Below, piece by piece: positions 23,387 through 34,980 of a stretch of 64,000 nucleotides of DNA. The DNA comes from Candolleomyces eurysporus (Eukaryota; Basidiomycota; Agaricomycetes; Agaricales; Psathyrellaceae): positions 1-64,000 of the forward strand of contig JANBPK010000752.1 of NCBI GenBank assembly GCA_027579435.1, read 5' to 3'. A program made the translations under genes and the position numbers. The notes under the pieces were generated by a model. That model was given only the letters and a program-made list of their open reading frames with translations, was not told the origin of the DNA and ran no database searches. Position 1 is the first letter of the stretch. The number at the start of each line of letters is the position of its first letter.

Positions 23387-23610
23387 AGATGCATGTGAAT
23401 ATGTAGACGCCCCAATGTAATGGACATGTTCTCCGAGACCAGACGTGGCCAGACGGCGCGGTGATCGAATTTGCTGGGGCTATGCCGTCCATCACTCATT
23501 TTTGGTCCATCCCCAAAAGTTTGGAAAATCAATATATTAATGCCAGGTTGGCACTCCGCTTCTCCAGGCTTTCCTCCTCCTTCCCCCTTCCTCCTCCCTC
23601 GACCCCGACC

Positions 23611-25190
23611 ATGCGCACCGCCCCCCAAAAGGCCGAGGCGCCCCTCGTCGACCAGATCGTNCCCCGCCGACCTCAACATCCCCGACAACTATGTCCAGCA
23701 CACCCTCAAGACCACAAAGTCCCGTNCCCCCGGTGACCTGGAGCAACCTTCTTAACGAACTCAACTACCTCAACTGCGCCATTCTCACCATCACTCCCCT
23801 CGTTGGCCTCGTCGGCGCCATCTACACGCCCCTCCAGTGGAAGACCGCCTTGTTCGCCGTCTTCTACTACTACTGCACCGGGCTCGGCATCACAGCGGGC
23901 TACCACCGTCTGTGGGCCCACCGCGCGTACAACGCGGGCCTCCCGTTGCAGTACCTCCTTGCCCTCCTCGGAGCTGGCGCTGTCGAGGGCTCCATCAAGT
24001 GGTGGAGTCGTGGTCACCGTGCCCACCACAGGTACACCGACACCGACCTTGACCCGTACAATGCCCACAAAGGCTTTTGGTACAGTCATGTCGGATGGAT
24101 GCTTTTGAAGCCCAGGCGCAAGCCCGGTGTTGCAGATGTTAGCGACCTCTCCAAGAACCCAGTTGTGAGGTGGCAGCATAGGTGGTACATTGAGTTGATC
24201 TTGCTCATGGGATTCGGGATTCCCACCCTCATTCCCTGGTTGCTTTGGAATGACGCCCAGGGTGGTTATGTCTATGCTGGTGTCCTCAGGCTGTGCTTTG
24301 TCCACCATGTACGTTTCTTTACGCGTCTTTTTCCTTTGGCTTTGCTGACGAGGAGGATTTCTTTCAGTCCACTTTCTGCGTCAACTCCCTCGCCCACTGG
24401 CTCGGAGACTCGCCCTTTGACGACAAGCACACTCCCCGCGACCATGTCATCACTGCGTTCGCAACTATCGGAGAGGGCTACCACAACTTCCACCACCAGT
24501 TNCCCCATGGACTACCGAAATGCCATCAAGTGGTACCAGTACGACCCCACCAAGTGGTTCATCTGGTCCATGAAGAAGCTCGGTCTCGCCAGCCACCTCA
24601 AGGTCTTCCCCGACAACGAAGTTCGCAAGGGTCAGCTGACCATGGAGCTCAAGAAGTTGCGCAGGACTCAGGAAAAACTCGCTTGGCCATCGGATAGCAA
24701 CGATTTGCCTGTCATTTCGTGGGAGAGCTGTACGTTTATTTCGCTCGCTTGCTTGTCTTGGTTCAGGGTCTGACATTTCGTGTGTAACAGTCCAGGAACA
24801 GTCGAAGAAGCGACCCTTGATCCTCATCAGTGGTTTCATTCACGATGCTACTGGCTTCATTGAAGAGCACCCTGGTGGCCCTCACTTGATCGTCAAGTTC
24901 ATTGGCAAGGATGCGACCACGGCCTTCTTTGGAGGTGTTTACGACCACTCGAACGCTGCTCACAACGTGAGTTTTTTCTCCTTGTTGCTCTCGCATCTGT
25001 TGCTGACTCTGCTGTTCTCTAGCTCCTTGCGATGAAGCGTGTTGGTGTTCTCCATGGCGGTATGCCCCTGGGCGTTGACGAGAAGGCTATCCCACCCAGC
25101 CAGAGACTGAAGATTGCTCGTTATAGCGAACTGTCGAGTCCCTACGCAAGTAGCGCAGCGCAGTCGGACGGTGAGGGTATCCTCGGTTGA
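23611..25190 (+). CDS. OLE1: Delta-9 (stearoyl-CoA) desaturase with C-terminal cytochrome b5 domain
   Basis: Four exons: 23611-24308, 24368-24729, 24791-24966, 25023-25190. The enzyme inserts the first double bond into palmitoyl- or stearoyl-CoA in the ER membrane. The three histidine boxes are present: HRLWAH, HRAHH and HNFHH. Four membrane helices surround them, and the C-terminal cytochrome b5 domain has the haem motif HPGG ([10 protein letters not shown]), so the protein carries its own electron donor as in yeast Ole1. Single Ns at 23661, 23726 and 24502 each precede a C run. Dropping all three restores one continuous frame of 1401 nt, 466 aa, whereas keeping them scrambles it. The gene is therefore judged intact. 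Confidence 0.93.
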
Positions 25191-26542
25191 TGACGATGTT
25201 CTCGGCTCCAAGCAAAAATCCTACTTTAGACGCATTTCTTCTTTGCTAGTGGTTGTGAATATTGTTATCTTACTTTACTATTCTCTTCCACGTACCCCCC
25301 GGTACCCAAGACAATGATGATGACGCATATCATGTTTTACGAATTCAAGTGTGTATTCAGGTTGATGGAATACATGCAATAATTAGAGTTGAATTATCCA
25401 ATAGCACCAGTGCGATTTCGGTGAACTGATAAGTTGGGGTATGTATGACGACATAGCATGTATGAGGAGGAGGCATATGTTTGGCGTTAAGCGCGGCATC
25501 CCCAAAAAACGGACATGGGTGGACCTTTTATGGGTGGGCCGTTCGGACGCGCGTGGCGACGGATCCTTTTTTGTTACTCTTGGAAAAGCTCTGGATTGAT
25601 TGGTTGGGGAGGTCGGGTGCTCTAGAAGCAGGTCGCCGGTTCTTCGGCCAATCGGGGCCCGGAGGTTTGGAGTACTGCAGTGCTATGGGGTGTTGGCGCA
25701 GCGACCGACGGTGACTCGGGCTATGACTTTTGTCGGTGATGAGAAGTGGGTAGGTTCTGGAAATGAGCAATCGCGGTGTGATGTTGGGATTACGGTTGAT
25801 CGATGCGTGCGCGCGCCTTCAATGACCTCTATTAGCACGGGGTGACTGCGAGAGGGACCTTGGCTGAGACACCTCGCAGTATTTTTTCTCGCAAGGCACC
25901 GAAGCTCAGTTCAACCTAGTTCAGCATGCTCAAAATGGCATACTGTTGCCTCCGCCGGTTCTTTTCTGTCTTTCTCACCTCGTCGATGCAGGCGGCGTGC
26001 TAACAACAATCTAAGTCGATATCAGGAATCAAGAGGAAACCACCAGGGATGCAACCCTAGACAAAGGTGCTCAACAACTCTCAAGACGATTCCCGGGGTT
26101 GGTCGCTGCCGGATGGTGTTGTTTGGGTTTGAAAGTGTACTTCCTCGGGTGGTTGCGCGGTCCGCGATCGAGTACCTGTGAAGCAGGAGTTAATTGAAAT
26201 ATCATTGTGGACGACACAGTTAACACCGAAAGGCCTTTCAGGCAAGAGGACGTGCACTGGCAGCCGCTGCTGGATCTGCTCCTCTGTAGGCTTCTACGGG
26301 CAAGGGATATATTGCCTGGGACCTCATAGCTCTGCAAAGAGACAGAAGGAAATGTGCTAGTACAAGAGATACATATACAGGCATAGTAAAATGAAATTTG
26401 TAATAAGTGCATGCTATGATCATTAAAATCCCCTCGGCTTATAAGCTAATTACTATATTATGTTTCTGGATGTGAACTATGAGTTTGGCTATATTTGTGG
26501 CAGGTGGGAACATTCTGACATAGATAAATAGCAGCATTATCC
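25191..26542. other. Intergenic, no gene supported
   Basis: About 1.35 kb with no family-like reading frame; the short open frames at 25481-25845 and 26071-26423 show no domain or good start context. The right-hand end from about 26430 is the 3' flank of the minus-strand NLR and resembles the flanks of the NLR remnants at 2780-2920 and 32520-32720. Confidence 0.45.
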
Positions 26543-29500
26543 CTAATCCCAATGTTGTATTAGCCAAAAAGGTTGAAACAGTCCTTGTATATTGCGTACC
26601 TTGCAGATGTACTGAGAGGTAGATCCTAGTTTGTGGCTTCCTTCTGCAGCCAAAAAAGCAGCTAGTTCTGCTTCCAAGTTCTCAATTTCTTCCTGATCTT
26701 GGTCATCTCCAGTCACTTCATGGCGCTTTGCAAGAAGGAACACTAGTTGCCGGACCACATACTGCCAGTTGCTGTGCCCAAGGGGGCAGATGGCCAGTAG
26801 TTCATAATGAAGGGATATTGATTCATCAAGAACTTCCACCCCTCCATTTTGCTCTTGAAATTGGAGTAGAAGTGCCTTGGCAAGGTTGGTAAGTGATATG
26901 GAGCGATCTGGGTGAGGCACAGGGCGGAGTTCAACCGCTTCACGATGCAATAGAATCACCTCAGTCAATGTTCCAATGCCACCATTACACTGATAGAGGG
27001 ATTGAAGAGCATTTGCAAGGTTGTTGAGTGATATGGAGCGATCTGGGTGAGGTGCAGGGCAGAGTTCAAGTGCTTCATGATGCAGTGAAATCACCTCAGT
27101 CAGCGTTCCAATGNNCCTATTGCACTTGTAAAGGGATTGAAGCGCAAGGGCAAGGTTGTTGAGTGATGTGAAGCGAGCTGGGTGAGGTAGAGGGCGGAGT
27201 CCAAGTGCTTCACGATGCAGTGAAATCACCTCAGTCAATGTTCCAATGCCACCATTGCACCAATAGAGGAATTGAAGAGCACTGGCAAGGTTGTTCAGTG
27301 ACATGGAACGATCTGGGTGGGGTGCAGGGCGGAGTCCAAGTGCTTCTTGGTGACATGAAATTGCTTCACTAAGCATATCCCTATCTCCATTTTGCTTGTA
27401 ACAGGACATAAGGCCACTAGCAACGTTGTTGAGTGATTCTGCACGATCAGGGTGCTGGTTGGTTTGAATATGTAAAGCATGTTGAAAGGCCACCACCGCT
27501 TCCTCGTGCATCTGAAGGATACCTGTCCTATCGCCCCGCACCTCGTAGCACCTTCCAAGCTGTGACCACACTTTAGCATCACCATCATCTATCCGTATGG
27601 CAACCTCCAAACAAGCCACCTCGAATTCCCAGCAATCTTGACCAATCTTGCCCAGAGAATTGGCAAGTCTGCTCAGAATCGACACCATACCATCCTCCAG
27701 ACCAATATCATCCATCATCGTCGAATCCATTTCCCCGGGCACCAAGCTCTCGAGGAACAACACTGCCCATTGCCGTTGCGCCTCGGCTGTGATCTTCCGT
27801 AGCGTCGAACAGTGCTCTGTCTGTGACCATTGCTCGTGTGAGCGTGGGGTTCCCTTGAATACATGGAACGGCCAGTACTTTATGGCATAACGTTGGTGGC
27901 TGTATAGATCGGAGACATGATGTGACGATGATGGAAGCCTGGCAAGCTGCTTGAGACAGCTCAAGCCCAGCGTGGAGTGGGAATCCAAGGTAGAGATCGA
28001 GAAAGAGCTTTCTGTTGTTGTGGCTTGGACATACTCGAGAAATGACAGATGGAAGAGCGTTGTCGCTGGGTGAACCATCTCCTCCGAACCTGGAGGCAGG
28101 GATCGAGTCTGTAGGGCGGATAGATCGAATTGAATGCGGTTTATAAGATGGGTACGGATTTCTGCAAGCATCGAGAAGTCGGACAAGGAAAGTGCTTCTT
28201 GAAGGCCAATGCTCGCTCCTAGATACCGTCGGAGCTGTCTTTGGCCTTCAGGGGAGCGGAAGAGGCGTAAAAGCGCATTGCGATACAACTCCCCAAGCCC
28301 ATCACTATTACCAACTTGACGCCTACTTCCGACGATCTCTTCGAGAATTTCGTGGGGCGGCGACTCGCTGTGCCGATGCGAAAGCAACGCGATCACAGTC
28401 GCGGCCCAGACCGGGAGACCCCCTGAGAGCTCCGTGAGCTTGTCGACGTCGGAAGGGGTTGCCATTCGCCCATCCACCCACGGCACGGTCTCCAAATGTT
28501 TATGGAAATAGGTCTTGATAACCTCCTTTGAAAAAGGACCAAGAGCGTATGTGCGGATGGAGATCTTCTCAATTCCAGGTAAGTGGGAAGCGCTTGGGTT
28601 CAAACGATCCGTGATGAGGAATTTGACGACACGACTTTGTGAATTGAGGTGAGCAAGCGCCTTGATGAATGTCGGATGATCCCGCCATTCGTCCATAGCG
28701 TCGATGATGATGATGAGGGGTTTCCGGTGGTTTAGTGATCGCAAGGGCTCGAAGATGTATTTTTCGAGGTGGTTTTCGAGCGAGGTACTATGGCATTGAT
28801 CCATTGCTTCCACAATCTTTGGTATTGCCTGCGGATGGATGCTCCCGATTTCGTGAGCTATCATCTTGATGATCGCCTCGGGCCCGGATGTATCTGTCGG
28901 AAAGGTGCTCAGGGAAATCGAGCCCGCCAAACGATCGGCTGACCGAAACTTGTCTGAGAGGTGGCCAGCGAGCGTCGACTTGCCTATGCCGGCCGGCCCA
29001 TGAATGCACAGCACAAGCTCAGTCCCACTTGACTCCTGTTCGCATAATTCCTCGACATCTGGCTTCCGACTGTCAGGTAGGTACTCCGCTCGCTTCACAC
29101 TCATTTCTGGATGCTTTGGAAGGGCATCGAACCTGGCTCGTTCTGGCAGGGCGCCGTGTCAGTAGGTTCGATTGATACCTCCAGTAGTTCACGCACCAAT
29201 ATGGACAGCATTATGTTGGATCGACGTTTCGTTGACTATATTGACCTGAGTTGCATTGGGTGCATGCACCAAGTCCCTCATTCGAAAATGGTGAGCGCCG
29301 CCGAGGATCGATTGACCTCCGGGTGCATCCTCCGTCAAGGATTCCGACGGCAGTCTAGCCTGGGGCACTGTTTGCGGGGAATGAGCAGATAAGACTCGGT
29401 CTTGAGGATCGTGTAATATCGTAGTCTTGCTGCCGCTCGTAGCAGGGTGGATTGATGACTCTGAGAAGGGGTCTTGTGCAACCGGGGCCGGGGCCGGGGT

Positions 29501-29749
29501 GGAGGCTACGAGGCAAATAGCGTTTGCCGAAGAGCGCAACGATCTAACTCGATCGGCCTCGTTCGTAGACGGGTGGTCTGACAGCTGAGGAATAGAGTCT
29601 GGCGGAAGGGCAGGTGTTGAAGGGTCAACACCCTGATTAAGGGTTGAGTCGACGGACTCGGAGGTCGTGTGTTCAGAAGCAGAGTTGCTGCTGGGGATCT
29701 CGAAGAAAACTGAGCCGAAGCGGGGCAGGAAACTGAGCCACTTGAGCAT
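26543..29749 (-). CDS. NACHT-TPR NLR-like protein, apparently intact
   Basis: Two exons, 29749-29197 and 29142-26543 (intron of 54 bp with GTGCGT, a CTGAC branch site and GCCAG), total 3153 nt, 1050 aa. Residues 1-150 are Ser/Pro-rich and probably disordered. Next comes the motif GAHHFRMRDLVHAPNATQVN at about 155-175, then the NACHT domain with P-loop CIHGPAGIGKST, Walker B PLIIIIDAMDEW and LITDRLN. A helical arm follows, and the C-terminus has about five to six 45-residue TPRs with SLNNLA and HREALGL. The tail is shared with the fragments at 2211-2777 and 32761-32964. Two Ns (27114-27115) lie in a TPR but keep the frame. Expected role: nucleotide-switched sensor in fungal immunity or incompatibility. 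An upstream in-frame ATG at 29884 is a less likely start. Confidence 0.85.
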
Positions 29750-30074
29750 CGTATGGGGATGGAGGGAATCTAGTAAAGCGGTGAGGGTGAGAGGAGCAAG
29801 TAGTATTGTGCACACCAACCGTTGTGGCCAGAATAGGGCTGTGATACCTGACAGATGCTCGCAATCGTGCAATACTATATTCACACGGTCGAATGTGTTA
29901 TGTCACTCATCAACCGACTCCGGAGGCGTGAGCGGAACATGTATTATAGCAGCGCGTTCCTTCCACAACATGCTCCAAAGCCTCACCACAGCACTGCTGA
30001 AACCAGATGCCCCGAACAATGTGAGCATCCCATCCCGCCGAATTCATTCCGGTCAGCCAGCGAAGTCGTAAACT
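29750..30074. other. Divergent intergenic region, NLR / conserved unknown gene
   Basis: About 325 bases between two opposite-strand starts. The minus frame of the NLR stays open to 29884, so part of this could be coding. Otherwise it should contain both promoters. No element was recognised. Confidence 0.35.
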
Positions 30075-31617
30075 ATGGCAGCGGCGGCAGCAGTGGTAGC
30101 CAGAAAAGGTCCGACGCGTCCTGCCTGCAGCCTCACCTTTCGCAGAGCTCTTCGCCTCCTTCAACCCAAAAATCAAGCAAATGCACAGCGCTCCCCTGCC
30201 TTCGCCCACCCTGGAAACTGGCGTTTCTGGCGACCCATCTCCCAGCGTCGACGGAACGCGTTCATCACCCTCTAGTCCTACGAAGAATACGCGGAGTGTA
30301 TCGAATGGAACAACGCCGAGGACCGAGTCCGGTTCGTTAAACGCTTCGAGGAGCTCAACCTCATCCCCCAAATCGCCAGCAATGACCACGAGCACCGACA
30401 TCCGTGGAGTAGAAACCCTTGGTATGGAACAAAAATTTGAGACCTGCAACAAGCAGTTTCTGGCTCACGGACTCCGACCTCGACACTGCCGAGGATAGGG
30501 AGTACCGATACGCCGCCTACGAGCAGCCACCCGCCTCAGGAGAGAAGGCAGCGGAAAAGGAAGAATTGTACGAGGACATTTCCAGCCTAGGCAAACGCGG
30601 ACTAGGCCACTACGGTGCCGGAGCCCACCACGCTACGAAAGCCTCCTTGGCTCCCCTAGCCAGGAGCGAGCCCTGGAACTTCCACCAACCCAACATCTTC
30701 GCGATGAGCCCCAGCGAATTCGAATCCTCCATCGAAAAGCTGCGCACTCTCCGACCCATCTTCTACGAAAAAATCCGTGCCCAGCTCCGACTAAAAGCCA
30801 AGGCCGGCCAGCTCAATGGCACTTTGCTCAACCCGGACATGGACGACTTCCAGCTCGCCATCGCCAACGTCGTCTCGAGCGACCACCGCGCCTTCCTCAA
30901 CGAATGCTTCGAAGGGGAGTACGCTCAACGCGACGGCGACACAGAGCTCGTCTCACCCGATTTCAAGACAGGCGAAACCCTCTAAGGAATTTGTCAACCC
31001 CAAGATCAAACCCCAACCACACCGGAACGGCGGGCTGATGTATGCCCACCCCTCCCTCCTCGACACCTACTTCACCACTACACTCAATCCGCCTTGGTAC
31101 TCGGTGCTAAGGAGTCGGCCCGGATGTCGGGCACCACAGACGTCGGCTTCAACGTCAGCCTTGGTGGTGTCGTCGCACACCTCGAGAGGGTTCCTTCGCA
31201 CAAGGAACCGCTCTTCACGCGCACCTCTGGACCTACAGGCGCCGAGGTTGATCAGAGCGTCGTAGGTGTCCGGGTGAGCGAGTACATCATCGAGCAGCTA
31301 CCTCGAGTTGTCGGTCGACACGGGCAAGGTCTCAATGGTGTTACTGTACGCAAGAAGGTCGTGTTGAGCCCGCCGCATCACGAGAGGCACCCGGGCAACC
31401 CTGAGCGTCCGGGTGCGAAGATGTTTCGTCGAGGGATGATCCTATGCCTATCAATATAAGGCCCAGGATGCGTGCGCATGGCAGCTTTTGGACAACTCCG
31501 GACGGGCAATCGCATGGGGTGAGAACTGGGAAGAAGGGGGCGCCGAGGGTGAAGGACGCCCTTTCGAGTTTGAGGCGGATGGCAGAGTCGGTGCCGGGGT
31601 CTGAAGGCTCTTCTTAG
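30075..31617 (+). pseudogene. Conserved protein of unknown function, split by frameshifts
   Basis: I do not recognise the family. A protein-like sequence runs across frames: SYEEYAECIEWNNAED, FVKRFEELNLIPQIA, FETCNKQ, FWLTDSDLDTAED, YEDISSLGKR, PSEFESSIEKLRTLRPIFYE, FLNECFEGEY, then AHLERVPSHKEPLFTR, HHERHPGNPERPGAKMFRRG, and a tail VKDALSSLRRMAESV. Shifts fall at about 30428 (A run), 30461 (T run), 30973 (C run), 31095 and 31438 (G run), and an in-frame TAG lies near 30274. The segments between shifts look under normal protein constraint. The locus is either a young pseudogene or a good gene damaged by homopolymer miscalls. No catalytic motif was recognised. The start is uncertain. It lies divergent from the intact NLR. 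Confidence 0.55.
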
Positions 31618-31860
31618 ATTCAATCGATAGATTGGGATGGGTGTAGTAAATGTTATTTTGCTTTGCTCATAATCGATACATATCATAATTTCTACATATA
31701 CGAGCACTATTGGGATTTGGAATATCCCGACTCAAGGAGTAATTTTGCACCCTCTTCCGATCGGTCTTCGTCAATCTCATCCCTAGAGAGAACACCATCC
31801 GTCTCGTCACGGAGTGCGACTATCCTACTACAATTACCGCCACAGTCCATTCCGCTCATC

Positions 31861-32440
31861 CTAAATGCGAAGTGTTGCATGCCTTGAGCCAGAGACAATG
31901 CACCGTCCGTCAGATGATATAACAACATTCCGCCGAAGCTGTATGTTGGCGTCTTCCCAAAGCGTCTCTGCATTGACGGATGGAACAGTTAGGATGCCCT
32001 GTCCATCAGGGAAGAAGGCAATACCCGGCACGGTGTCCAAATGTCCGTTCAATGTTGCCTAGACAGTGCCTGTCTGGACGTCCCAAAGCCGAACAGTCCT
32101 ATCATCTGAGCCAGAGATAATGCGCTGCACGTCAGAAGAGAAGGCACCAGTCACCACCCATTTCGAGTGCCCTTTCGATTTGCCAACACGGTGCCTGTCT
32201 GCGAGTTCCAAAGCCGAACAGAGTTAATCCCTCAGGCTTGATCCAGAGATAATGCGCTGCCCGTCGGTCACCTCTGGCCTTTCGGACAATCTCGAATGGG
32301 CAGCCGTGAACAGTGAGAGCACTGGATGCACGTTGAGAACGGCGCAGCTCGCCTGCGAGATGGAGGAGCACCTACTAAGTAGCGTAGGCATTTCGAGGGA
32401 TTTAAAGATGGTTTTAAAACCCTTGCCGACTCCGAGCTAG
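31861..32440 (-). pseudogene. WD40-repeat remnant, probably of a NACHT-WD40 gene
   Basis: Reading leftwards, three to four degenerate WD40 units can be seen across stop codons and shifts: SDVQRIISGSDDRTVRLWD, then GHLDTVPGIAFFPDGQGILT with ETLWEDANI, then VISSDGRCIVSGS. The GH...D..LW pattern and the FSPDG-like turns identify the fold. No NACHT or start is attached. It sits just downstream of a TPR remnant on the same strand, so the area looks like a graveyard of NLR C-termini. Confidence 0.7.
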
Positions 32441-32760
32441 CGCTAGAGATATGACGCAGTTACAATCAACAAGGGGGCAGACTCTAACAGGGTGCTACCC
32501 TCACTGCACAACGGTTGAATGACATATATTATCCTACTATCGTTGTCAACATCCTCTGGGTATATGCTACAAACTGTTCGGCTCTGAATCATGACATTAG
32601 TTATATTCGTAACAAGCAGGAGCTCCCGAGTCCGACATAAATCTTACCCCTGAATCCCAGCGCCGTATTAGCAAAGCAAATTTGAAATAGTTGTCGAGAG
32701 AATGACATACCCTGTATATATGTACTGCACAAGCAATCCCTATTTCTTGGCCTCTTGCTG

Positions 32761-32964
32761 CTAGTGCAAAAAGGCTAATTCTGCCTTGAAATCCTCAATT
32801 TCTTCACGATCTTGATCATCTTTAGTCACCCCATGTCGCTTTTCAAGAGCCGCCACAAATTGCTCAGTATACAGCTGTACGAAATAAACGTTCATAATTT
32901 CCCAATGGCCATCTCTCCTGGGCTTTCTATCTCCCAGAGACGTGCTACATGAGCACCTAACCAA
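32761..32964 (-). pseudogene. C-terminal remnant of a NACHT-TPR gene
   Basis: A short frame ends with EKRHGVTKDDQDREEIEDFKAE, closely matching the tail of the intact NLR (AKRHEVTGDDQDQEEIENLEAE). The DNA beyond its stop, about 32520-32720, resembles the 3' flanks of the other two copies. All upstream domains are missing. This is the third copy of the same NLR tail in the window. Confidence 0.7.
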
Positions 32965-34980
32965 TGAGTAAGAGACTCATATAAGTCTCTTATCATTTTA
33001 CAGTTGTTGGTCATCTGTGGGCTGACAAATGAGTTTCATTTGCTAGCCAATGCTTCAAACCTCGGCAACGTGCCAACCTCTTTCCAGTTCCGCCCAAACT
33101 CCTCCTGCCTCTGCACCTTTATCGCGTACCTCAGGACGACACTGTAGAGTATGTATCCTCAATTTAATGCCTGTAATCCAAATTAGAGAGACATGACAGG
33201 TTGTGAGTATTTGTCTTTAATTTGGGACGGTAGACACACAACCGGTGTCTAGGTTTGCACTTAGTCCGCCCGAGAGGGCCAGTGTTTGTATAAGTAGCGG
33301 AAAATAGCATTAAGGGTCAGAAGATCAAGGCACGCCAATATCCTCTTTGCGGTTGAATTCAAGCATCCACCTATCAAGTAGATGCGGAGGTCTTCGACTG
33401 ACATCGTGCCACTACTCGTGAACGAGCTCCAGAGCATTCAGAGGACGGTCATACGTTCCTATGAGCGTACGCAAAGGTTAGCGCCTTCACCGAGACTATC
33501 CTAGAGCTGCCAGAATCGTTCCGATGACTCAAAAAGTGCGCGTGTTGCAGCTCGGATTCGACAGCAATTGCACCAGTTCCCACGAGACGGTTATTGAAGG
33601 TCTAATTCACAACCAGGTCCAGCATTGGAACTAGGAACACGCTACGTAGAGCTGTGACGCCTCAAGTTCTGCACCTCGATTCCCGACGCCCCAACTGGCA
33701 AGAGGACTACGACAACCTGTCTCCGGAGAAGCCATCTCAAAGCTCCTGCTCCATCGAGAAAACTTGTGGAGAGTTATTCTTGGGAAAACCCCATGATTAC
33801 TCTCACCATGTCGGGCAGAACCAGGTGAGCAACGATGGGACGTTCTAGTCCTAGGCATTTGGGAGCACAGAGGTGAGTGATTTAACATACTCTCGACAGC
33901 CATCGCCATGTCTAACTCAGTCATTACGGCTTTTCTCATATGTTCCAAAGCAAGTCCCGAAGGATAGCCCCATCTCTGCGTTGGAGGAGCTATAAAGCTT
34001 CTCAACTCATGATAAGCAAATATAGTCATGGAATGAGCCCTATTCCCTGCGAGTGAGGATAAGGACTGTAACCTTTGGCCCGCAATTCCTCAAGACGTCC
34101 TTCACCGTCGATACACCAACGGAGTCCATTTGAACGGCACGTCTGCCAATTTTTACTCCCTGAAATTTGCCATACTCTTCCATTAGTGTCTGGGTGCCCG
34201 CTTGCTCACTATCACTGATATTGAAGGGCTCCTCCGATTAAACCAAGATATGCTCCAATGTGCTCACGCCTGGTTGGAAGCGCTCAACACTCTAGGCCTC
34301 TCACCCTGAAAGCGCTTTTGCGCACAGTAGGTGCGTTGTTCACATTCAAACGGCGATATTAATTGTACATGCGAGCAGCCATACTTCCCTCTACTGACGA
34401 TCGCAAAGGGCTCGTCGCTTCAGACAGCCATTTCGGGAACGCCCCTCACCGTCGGTCTTCATTGCAAAGCCCTCTTCATATACCAAAACCTTCCACAGTC
34501 AGGAACCCCAGGACCTTGAGGTGCCAATTGACATACAAATCCAACGACTTTCAATTTCATTGTCGGTTGCTCAACAACCTCGGCACTCTGCTCCCTCAAA
34601 TGCGAAGCGCACCGAGTTGGCGGAGGTGGGCTCGAGTTCCTGTGCAATCGATCCCTTCAACTACAACAAGACTATTCAGATCCAGATCTAAAATACTGTC
34701 CACTCATGAATCTCCGGTATCGTATCCTACTGTAGGTCCAAGAAAGCGTCAAGTCCAGGGCCTGTCGGCGATCTCAAAACAGCCCTTTCCTTTCTACGCC
34801 AGTCCCTTCACACTGATCGAGACGTGACGAATATCCACGATTTCGGCACTTCGATCATTGATCCTACCGACACGGCAAGGGATAATCCTATACACGTTTG
34901 CAAAGGGCACAGGTACCTTGTTGCGTCACTTCAATCTCTCTTCGAGGCTCAACGGCGATCTCGGTGAGGCTATCCAGAAT
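32965..34980. other. No intact gene; left block of the P450-region repeat
   Basis: About 33200-33850 resembles 39740-40450 base by base in several stretches (for example around CGCCAATAT and CTCTTTGCGGTTGA, and CTTCACCGAGACTATCC), so it is an older copy of the flank of the amplified P450 unit. The part from 33860 to 34950 is not repeated in the window and shows short, broken frames without a recognised family. Confidence 0.5.

Noticed and set aside
25481..25845. Small plus-strand gene between OLE1 and the NLR
   Set aside because: Overlapping short frames with no domain, poor start context and no splice support.
33631..34029. 132-residue minus-strand protein gene
   Set aside because: The frame is not kept in the homologous block at 39740-40450 and shows no recognisable family.
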